A stretch of 7,391 nucleotides of DNA from JAABYT01 sp041581935 (lineage in GTDB: Bacteria; Pseudomonadota; Gammaproteobacteria; HK1): positions 1-7,391 of the forward strand of contig JBFICP010000156.1 in the NCBI GenBank assembly GCA_041581935.1, given 5' to 3'. Position numbers and translations under genes: made by a program. The notes under the pieces are model-generated. The model was given only the letters and a program-made list of their open reading frames with translations. It was not told where the DNA came from and made no database searches. Positions 1-4,257 of this stretch are shown here, piece after piece (within the stretch, counting starts at the first letter, position 1; each line of letters starts with the position of its first letter).

Positions 1-1634
1 ATCACGGGATCGCCCAGCAGCGGTGTCTTTGGACGGTGTCGTATCGATTCCGGCAACCGATCGCGCATGGCGGTACGCAAGAGCCGCTTGTCGATGCACC
101 ACGGCGACACCGGCAATGAAAGCACGTACTCCACCACGCGAATATCCAGAAACGGGTGTCGTGTTTCGACGGGAATACGCGTTACACCAGGATCGTAGTT
201 CTCGAGAAGATTTGTGAGGAGGGGCGAATTCAGTATGCGGTATGTTTCCTGGTGTCCGCTCGCGCACACATCGGACCTGGCGTGCACCTCACGCCAACGC
301 GCGGGCAGATCAAGCTCTTCAATGAGACTCGGGTTGAGCCATTCGGGAGGCGCAAAGGGTGCCTCCGGCACTCCGAAAAACAGGCGGTTAACCCTTGCAC
401 GCAGATCCAGTCGAGGCCAGCGGCCGCGTGACAAATCGTGCCAAGCCGCACGAGCAAAACGCACGCAGCGATTGACGGCGCCGCCAGCGCCGTTTTCCTT
501 AATGCTTAACAGTGCATCACCATCCCAGCCGGTCAGCGCCACCCGGCTGCGCGCCGCCATTTGGGCTGCCTGATCGATATATACAGCCGCTAGAGGCTCA
601 TCGGCGGGCTCTGGAAGCTTCAGCGCTGGTGTCTCCCACCTTTCGAACAAGGTGTAGTCATCGGCAACCAGATACTGAATCGGAATACCCAGCGCCTGTG
701 CGGTCAATGCGGCGAATTGCCGCTCCTCGTCCGCGAACAAGCGATCGAAAACACATGTGTAGGCACGAAGGTCGAATTCGTCATGCTGCATCGAGAGCAG
801 CGATTGCGCCACGACTGCGATTGAGGCCGAGTCGAGCCCGCCACTCATGAGAACGCCGATGCGATCGCTTCGCAACCGATCCGCGACCGCCGCTTGCAGG
901 TGCTCCATGAACTCCGCGACGTAATCGCCCGCATCAGCGTAGCGCCGCTCCTGCGCAACCGCAAAGTCCCAGTAGCGCACTACCCGCAGCGTTCCCTGCG
1001 ACCAGCTCATGCAGTGCGCCGGCGGCAGGCGCCAAATTCCGGCGAAGGCCGTCGCTGCCGCGTCCTGTTTGACTCCAAAAAGCAGAAAATCAGCGATGGC
1101 GAGGTCATTCAGATCGTCGCCGACCTGCGGGTGTTGTCTCACGCAATTTAAGGTATTAGCGAAGACCAGGCCGTTTCCCGCGTGCGCGTAAAAAAAAGGT
1201 TTGACCCCGAAATGATCACGCGCACAAAAAAGCGTTTCCCGCCGCGCGTCCCAGATCGCAAATGCGAAATCACCGACGAGGTGTCGGACACACTCTTCAC
1301 CCCAGATCCGGTAGGCATGCAGAATTAACTCCGCATCACTGGCGTTCGGTGGACACTCAGCGCCGGCAGCGCGCAGCTTGCGGCGGAGATGCGCCTGCGC
1401 GTCCACCCGCGCATCGGCAACTATCCACACTCGATCGTCGAGCGAGCACGGCTGCCGGCAGCGCCGCGACTCGGGTGTCGTGTGCAGCATCGCATGGCCG
1501 AATCCGACAGCCCCGCGGCTCCAGATCTCCTGAGCATCCGGGCCGCGAAACTCCATGGTCTCCGACAGTCGCGCCAGCAGAGGCCGATCGATCGGTTTGC
1601 CGTCGACGTTGACTAAGCCGACGATTCCACTCAT
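1..1634 (-). CDS. Asparagine-synthetase-like lasso-type macrolactam synthetase (C protein), 3' end outside window
   Basis: I translated the complementary strand by hand: the frame is open for 544 codons from ATG at 1634 to the left edge, so the C-terminus is missing. Seen: an N-terminal glutaminase-like domain starting MSGIVG, with RGPD at 30-33, GDFAFA at 121-126 and ARDHFGVKPFFYA at 138-150. The ATP-pyrophosphatase domain follows, with SGGLDS at 264-269, GWDGDALL at 369-376 and HPFLDIR at 493-499. Family knowledge: class B asparagine synthetases need Cys2 to hydrolyse glutamine; here residue 2 is Ser, and the usual NGEIYN loop reads like DARVD, as in lasso cyclases such as McjC. Those enzymes adenylate an Asp/Glu side chain and form a macrolactam. 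Inferred role: ring closure of a RiPP, acting with the PqqD-like protein just upstream. An in-frame TAG at 1659-1661 fixes the start region; the ATG has no clear Shine-Dalgarno and overlaps the stop of a 29-codon ORF. An amidotransferase of cell-surface polysaccharide is the main alternative. Confidence 0.88.
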   Translation of the reverse strand, partial: MSGIVGLVNVDGKPIDRPLLARLSETMEFRGPDAQEIWSRGAVGFGHAMLHTTPESRRCRQPCSLDDRVWIVADARVDAQAHLRRKLRAAGAECPPNASDAELILHAYRIWGEECVRHLVGDFAFAIWDARRETLFCARDHFGVKPFFYAHAGNGLVFANTLNCVRQHPQVGDDLNDLAIADFLLFGVKQDAAATAFAGIWRLPPAHCMSWSQGTLRVVRYWDFAVAQERRYADAGDYVAEFMEHLQAAVADRLRSDRIGVLMSGGLDSASIAVVAQSLLSMQHDEFDLRAYTCVFDRLFADEERQFAALTAQALGIPIQYLVADDYTLFERWETPALKLPEPADEPLAAVYIDQAAQMAARSRVALTGWDGDALLSIKENGAGGAVNRCVRFARAAWHDLSRGRWPRLDLRARVNRLFFGVPEAPFAPPEWLNPSLIEELDLPARWREVHARSDVCASGHQETYRILNSPLLTNLLENYDPGVTRIPVETRHPFLDIRVVEYVLSLPVSPWCIDKRLLRTAMRDRLPESIRHRPKTPLLGDPV

Positions 1635-1720
1635 GGCATTCTGGCGCGGCGGTAGGAGCTAGATACCGAGTCTCGATTGGGTATTGGCCCAGGCAGCGGC
1701 GAAACCCAGCGAATTTTCAT
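1631..1720 (-). CDS. Possible 29-residue peptide between PqqD-like and cyclase genes (precursor or coupling peptide)
   Basis: A short ORF starts at ATG 1720, two bases after the stop of the PqqD-like gene (TGA-AG-ATG). It ends in a TGA that overlaps the ATG of the cyclase gene (ATGA). The peptide begins MKIRWVSPLP and continues GPIPNRD then a Ser-rich, basic tail ending RRARMP. Inference: the spacing looks like a reinitiation chain, which could explain why the cyclase lacks its own ribosome site. Read as a lasso core, Gly11 and Asp17 would give a seven-residue ring. However, the leader would be only 10 residues, the usual Thr at leader position -2 is absent, and no homologue is recognised. 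It may simply be a spacer. Confidence 0.2.
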   Translation of the reverse strand: MKIRWVSPLPGPIPNRDSVSSSYRRARMP

Positions 1721-1722
1721 CT

Positions 1723-2013
1723 TCATGTCGGGACATCGCCCTCGACGGTGACGATGCCTGCTTCGATGAGCTCTTCCACCAGACGCAGCACATCGGTGCG
1801 CAGGGTGTGCTCGTCCACGTCAAATTCCTCGTGCATCGCCTCGCAGACACGGTCCAGTCGTCGATGCTCCAGCAGGTGCTGCCAGAGGCGCGTGCCCACG
1901 TCGTCGAGGCCGAAATAGCGTTCGCTCTCGAGATTCAGCAGCACGCACTCGCCATCCAGCTCTTGCACCAGCACTTCCGGAGAAGGAACGACGACTGCGG
2001 TGAGATTCAGCAT
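1723..2013 (-). CDS. PqqD-like RiPP recognition element protein (lasso B1-type)
   Basis: A 96-residue protein from ATG at 2013. Seen: the PqqD-family pattern of an N-terminal strand region (VLVQELDGECVLLNLES), then ERYFGLDDVGTRLWQHL, then a helical part with FDVD and a Leu-rich DVLRLVEELIEAGIV end. Known of the family: these winged-helix proteins (RRE domains) bind the leader peptide of a RiPP precursor and present it to the modifying enzyme; in many lasso loci this is the stand-alone B1 protein. The length fits stand-alone PqqD proteins (about 85-100 residues). The frame extends upstream to a GTG at 2061 with a weak GGA five bases before it, which would add 16 residues without family similarity. 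I prefer 2013 on domain fit, although it has no visible Shine-Dalgarno. It lies 88 bases before the cyclase gene on the same strand and is very likely co-transcribed with it. The leader peptidase B2 is not fused to it. Confidence 0.85.
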   Translation of the reverse strand: MLNLTAVVVPSPEVLVQELDGECVLLNLESERYFGLDDVGTRLWQHLLEHRRLDRVCEAMHEEFDVDEHTLRTDVLRLVEELIEAGIVTVEGDVPT

Positions 2014-2042
2014 GGCACGAGGGTACGGTTTGACTGGCGGGG

Positions 2043-2066
2043 CTCGAAGCTTCGAGAACACTCGAA
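2043..2066. repeat. Alternating inverted hexamers CTCGAA / TTCGAG / CTCGAA
   Basis: Positions 2043-2048 (CTCGAA), 2051-2056 (TTCGAG) and 2061-2066 (CTCGAA) are three arms in alternation. Arms one and two form a perfect 14-base palindrome, CTCGAAGCTTCGAG. Arms two and three form a dyad with a four-base spacer (AACA). In RNA from the PqqD promoter only one of the two pairings could form at a time. The set lies just upstream of the preferred start at 2013 and covers the alternative GTG start at 2061. It could be an operator or a translation-control element. Confidence 0.4.
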
Positions 2067-2184
2067 TCCGTTATCTGTGATCTAAAGAGTAGCAATGTCG
2101 TTGGCAATATCCATCTCGGAAAGTTGCGGCGATCAGCACACTCCGACCGTGTCATCTGCTGCCACGATCCACGGCCTCGGAGCG

Positions 2185-2206
2185 AAATGTGACGTGGATC
2201 ACATTC
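2185..2206. promoter_or_regulatory. CRP/Vfr/Clp-family binding site
   Basis: The sequence has the arms AATGTGA (2186-2192) and TCACATT (2199-2205) around a six-base spacer. This matches the CRP consensus TGTGA-N6-TCACA in both half-sites and extends symmetrically by two more bases each side. It is centred at 2195.5 in the divergent region. For the rightward direction, a class II position (-41.5) would put the start of transcription near 2237, with a TG-A-GAATAC sequence at 2222-2230 resembling a poor extended -10. For the leftward direction no -10 sits at class I or class II distance. Which gene it controls, and whether the regulator needs cAMP, cannot be decided from sequence. Confidence 0.72.
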
Positions 2207-2250
2207 ACGGGTCGCTCGACGTGAGAATACAGACACACGAGCCCCTGAAA

Positions 2251-2277
2251 GGCCTGGAGCCGGAGTTTACTCCAGCC
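2251..2277 (+). other. Hairpin with two alternative pairings in the kinase upstream region
   Basis: CTGGAG (2254-2259) pairs with CTCCAG (2270-2275), extended by GG/CC outside a one-base bulge, leaving a 10-base loop. The same right arm can instead pair with GGAG at 2262-2265 (loop TTTA). No U-tract follows, so it is not a normal intrinsic terminator. It may act in a leader RNA if transcription starts near the CRP site. Confidence 0.3.
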
Positions 2278-2443
2278 CGGTCAATGGCCTCGTTTCGTGA
2301 AGGATGCACGATCCGCGCTGAGGCGGCTCTGATACTCTGAACGAATCCGTGGGGCCGGTTTCGACACTGCTCCAACTTTCGACGCACACTAAAGTCTTGG
2401 GCGATCGGTACCGTCATTTGATGCTGATAGCGTCGGTTCCTTC

Positions 2444-2449
2444 TATAGT
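2444..2449 (+). promoter_or_regulatory. Possible -10 element of the kinase gene
   Basis: TATAGT lies 21 bases before the GTG start at 2471 and matches the sigma-70 -10 consensus in five of six positions. The only -35-like hexamer nearby (TTGATG, 2418-2423) is 20 bases away, which is too far for a standard promoter, so an activator would be needed if this is used. The expected leader would be only about 15 bases. Confidence 0.3.
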
Positions 2450-2470
2450 CAGGTTTGCCAGGCATTCGAA

Positions 2471-3445
2471 GTGAACGAGCAGATTCCCACGCCGAACAAG
2501 CACGCCGAGGCACGGGCCAACGCCATGCCGGGCACCACCGCCCTTTGCCTGAGCATTGCCGGCCTTTGCCTGCACTATCGCGGCGCCGATCGCATCCGGA
2601 TCGCGGCGCCTACAAAATGCTACACCACGTTCCTGCGCGCATCTCCCGCGGACGGCCCATGCATCGACACTGTCGACATGGAAGTCGTCGAGGGCGAAGT
2701 GCCACGCCTCGACCTGCTCACCATGGTGGTCGACACGGGCGATGCATGGACGCTTCTCAGCGACGATCGGCGGCATGTGTTCCGGATGCATGTCGAGGCG
2801 AAGACCGATACGCCCGACTGGAGCATCACGGTCGACCGGGGATTCAACCACGGTCGAATCTACTGCAGCGACAAGCTGATATCCGCGTCCGGAAAATCGC
2901 GCTTGGCGCACAACATCATCCAGAACCCACTGGACGAAATTCTCGTCGTTCACATGGGTCTTGCACGCTCCGCCTCGATGCTGCTTCACGCCGCAGGCGG
3001 CAGCATCGACGGTCAGGGCGTGCTTTTCGCCGGCCCCGCCGGCACTGGCAAGAGCACCGTGTCGCGCCTGCTCGGCAAGACCCGTAATGCGCGGTTTCTG
3101 AGCGACGATCGGATCGTCTTGAGACGCTTCGGGTCCAAGCTCAGCATGTTCGGCACCCCGTGGCCCGGAGACGCGGGCGTGGCGCTCAACGAGAGTGTGC
3201 CGCTCAAGGCCCTGTGCTTCCTGCGCCACGGCAACAGAACCGAGCTCACACGACTGGAGGCGGAGGAAGCCAGAAACCGCCTGCTGCCGGTTACATCGGT
3301 ACCCTGGTACGAGCCCTCGCTGGCCGATCGCGCCCACGAACTGTGTGATTTTCTGGTCGCCAAGTACCCCGCTTTTGATCTTTCCTTCCGGCCCGAGGCG
3401 GCCGAGCTCGAGTCGGTCCTCGACGACTTCTCCAACGCCGCCTGA
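2471..3445 (+). CDS. HPr-kinase-like P-loop kinase, lasso-peptide tailoring kinase type
   Basis: A 324-residue protein with a GTG start at 2471, preceded by a weak AGG eight bases upstream; an ATG at 2525 (residue 19) is the alternative start. Seen in order: a variable N-terminal half (about 20-160), LLHA at 171-174, Walker A GPAGTGKST at 188-196, SDDR at 211-214 and GTPWPGDAG at 228-236. His173, the P-loop and Asp212/Asp213 are spaced as the catalytic His, P-loop and Asp pair of HprK/P. Family knowledge: HprK homologues in RiPP loci (the paeninodin kinase and relatives such as ThcoK and SyanK) phosphorylate the C-terminal Ser of the lasso precursor and lack phosphorylase function. The K/P loop signature of bifunctional HprK/P is not visible here. 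Inferred role: modification of a precursor processed by the divergent PqqD-like and cyclase genes. Kinases of the HPr-rel-A type, which also accompany PqqD-like proteins, are an alternative assignment. No phosphotransferase (PTS) gene is nearby. Confidence 0.85.
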   Translation: MNEQIPTPNKHAEARANAMPGTTALCLSIAGLCLHYRGADRIRIAAPTKCYTTFLRASPADGPCIDTVDMEVVEGEVPRLDLLTMVVDTGDAWTLLSDDRRHVFRMHVEAKTDTPDWSITVDRGFNHGRIYCSDKLISASGKSRLAHNIIQNPLDEILVVHMGLARSASMLLHAAGGSIDGQGVLFAGPAGTGKSTVSRLLGKTRNARFLSDDRIVLRRFGSKLSMFGTPWPGDAGVALNESVPLKALCFLRHGNRTELTRLEAEEARNRLLPVTSVPWYEPSLADRAHELCDFLVAKYPAFDLSFRPEAAELESVLDDFSNAA

Positions 3446-3507
3446 GCTCTGGCACATTCGAAAAGCCCCGCACTCGCGTTCCCGATACGAATCGAAGCCC
3501 GGCGGAC

Positions 3508-3522
3508 GCCGCTTTCAGCGGC
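3508..3522. other. Short perfect stem-loop downstream of the kinase gene
   Basis: GCCGCT-TTC-AGCGGC forms a six-base-pair GC-rich stem with a three-base loop, 62 bases after the kinase stop. No T-tract follows on either strand, so it is at best a weak or factor-dependent terminator. The rest of the 228-base gap up to the next start shows nothing else recognisable. Confidence 0.3.
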
Positions 3523-3636
3523 AAACGCAACGTCGGAGCGATCTCCGCCCCGCCGATTCGAATTCCCGCGAGAACCTGCAGCGATGAACCGAACTCCGGT
3601 GCATCAGGACAGCTTTTCGCAACCGCCTCACGACGC

Positions 3637-3642
3637 TAGACT
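3637..3642 (+). promoter_or_regulatory. Possible -10 element of the SNase-like gene
   Basis: TAGACT sits 31 bases before the preferred ATG at 3674, giving a leader of about 25 bases. The hexamer 17 bases upstream (TTTTCG) is a poor -35, so the call rests on position and the -10 alone. Confidence 0.25.
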
Positions 3643-3673
3643 GGCGCCACTCCCGACTGCCCGGAGAACGCAA

Positions 3674-4159
3674 ATGGCCCCATCGAACGGCGCGCGCGTG
3701 CTCATCGGTTGCCTTGTCGCGGCACTGTCTTGGCTCGCGGCGCCGCCCGCAGCCGCCGCGCTGGTGAGCTACGCCAGAGTGCTCCCGGACGCCACGCTCG
3801 TCGTAGGCTCACGCACGGTTCGCCTGTACGGAATATTTGTGCCCCCCATGGGTCGCACCTGCCGGACCAGTCTGCGCCCGGTGAAATGCGGCACCAACGC
3901 GGCCCTCGCCCTGGAATTCCGAATTCGCGGATTCGTCCACTGCCAGCCGGTGCACAGGCACCCGGATCGCAGCGTAACGGCCCTGTGCCGAAACAAGGGC
4001 GTCGATCTCAGCGCCTATCTGATCGAGCGCGGATGGGCCGTCGCCTTGCCGGACGGCCCGTTCGAGTACCACGTGCTGGAGCGTATCGCGCGCAAAAGAA
4101 ACATGGGCGTGTGGGGTATGCACGGAGTCGCGCTGCCCCCCTCAGTCGCTCTGCGCTGA
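3674..4159 (+). CDS. Exported staphylococcal-nuclease-fold protein, catalytic residues apparently lost
   Basis: A 161-residue protein. ATG 3674 is chosen over the in-frame ATG at 3584 because GGAG (3663-3666) lies seven bases before it and a signal peptide then begins at residue 1. Seen: a basic start, a hydrophobic stretch to about residue 23, and Ala-rich cleavage sites around 26-29, so export to the periplasm is expected. The mature part has the SNase layout: DATLVVGSRTVRLYGIFVPP (39-58), a CG..AALAL helix start, then DLSAYLIERGWAV (111-123) and a final helix ending GVWG. In true thermonucleases the second block reads GIDxPE and the first DGDT. Here GIFVPP replaces the Asp and Glu, and PDAT replaces DGDT. 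Cysteines 63, 72, 90 and 105 could form two disulfides. Inferred: a binding or structural protein rather than an active nuclease. It is convergent with gspD and has its own likely promoter, so it is not part of the T2SS transcript. Confidence 0.72.
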   Translation: MAPSNGARVLIGCLVAALSWLAAPPAAAALVSYARVLPDATLVVGSRTVRLYGIFVPPMGRTCRTSLRPVKCGTNAALALEFRIRGFVHCQPVHRHPDRSVTALCRNKGVDLSAYLIERGWAVALPDGPFEYHVLERIARKRNMGVWGMHGVALPPSVALR

Positions 4160-4257
4160 TAGTCAGCGCCGGACTGCGGGAGGAACGTGCGCGAGCGAGG
4201 AAGCTGCGCGTCCCGCTGAGGCTATCGAGTCGCGGCGAAGGCGGGTCTCAATTGCCA
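4160..4257. other. Convergent intergenic gap between SNase-like gene and gspD
   Basis: Both neighbouring genes end here. I see no stem followed by a T-tract on either strand, so termination is probably Rho-dependent or through read-through. Confidence 0.4.

Larger units (their letters stand above)
2014..2470. promoter_or_regulatory. Divergent control region between PqqD-like and kinase genes
   Basis: This 457-base stretch separates the leftward PqqD-cyclase genes from the rightward kinase gene. It holds a CRP-type operator (2185-2206), alternating inverted hexamers (2043-2066), a hairpin (2251-2277) and a weak -10-like TATAGT (2444-2449). Open frames crossing it, an 81-codon one at 2095-2340 and several on the complement, show no family resemblance. 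One of them runs straight through the CRP palindrome, so I do not call them genes. A lasso precursor would be expected in such a place in many loci, but I could not find one with a leader Thr at -2 followed by Gly/Ala/Ser/Cys and an Asp/Glu seven to nine residues on. Confidence 0.6.

Noticed and set aside
1190..1197. Run of eight A (T on the coding strand) in the cyclase gene, considered as a frameshift site
   Set aside because: Conserved motifs on both sides (ARDHFGVKPFF and YA) are in the same frame, so no shift is needed.
1659..1736. A 25-codon leftward frame overlapping the end of the PqqD-like gene, considered as a precursor
   Set aside because: It overlaps the coding end of the PqqD-like gene, has a Shine-Dalgarno-like GAGG too close to its ATG, and lacks a Gly/Ala-to-Asp/Glu ring pattern with a preceding Thr.
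2095..2340. An 81-codon rightward frame in the divergent region, considered as a RiPP precursor
   Set aside because: No leader/core organisation, Cys- and His-rich random composition, less biased third positions than neighbouring genes, and it runs through the CRP palindrome.
2205..2513. A 102-codon leftward frame upstream of the PqqD-like gene
   Set aside because: It starts inside the kinase gene, has no ribosome site and no recognisable domain, and crosses half of the CRP site.
2414..3457. A 347-codon open frame on the complementary strand across the whole kinase gene
   Set aside because: It is longer than the kinase itself but shows no domain; the kinase frame has clear motifs, so this is a shadow frame in GC-rich DNA.
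3584..3673. Upstream in-frame ATG of the SNase-like gene
   Set aside because: It would add 30 non-conserved residues in front of a good signal peptide and has no Shine-Dalgarno, unlike ATG 3674.
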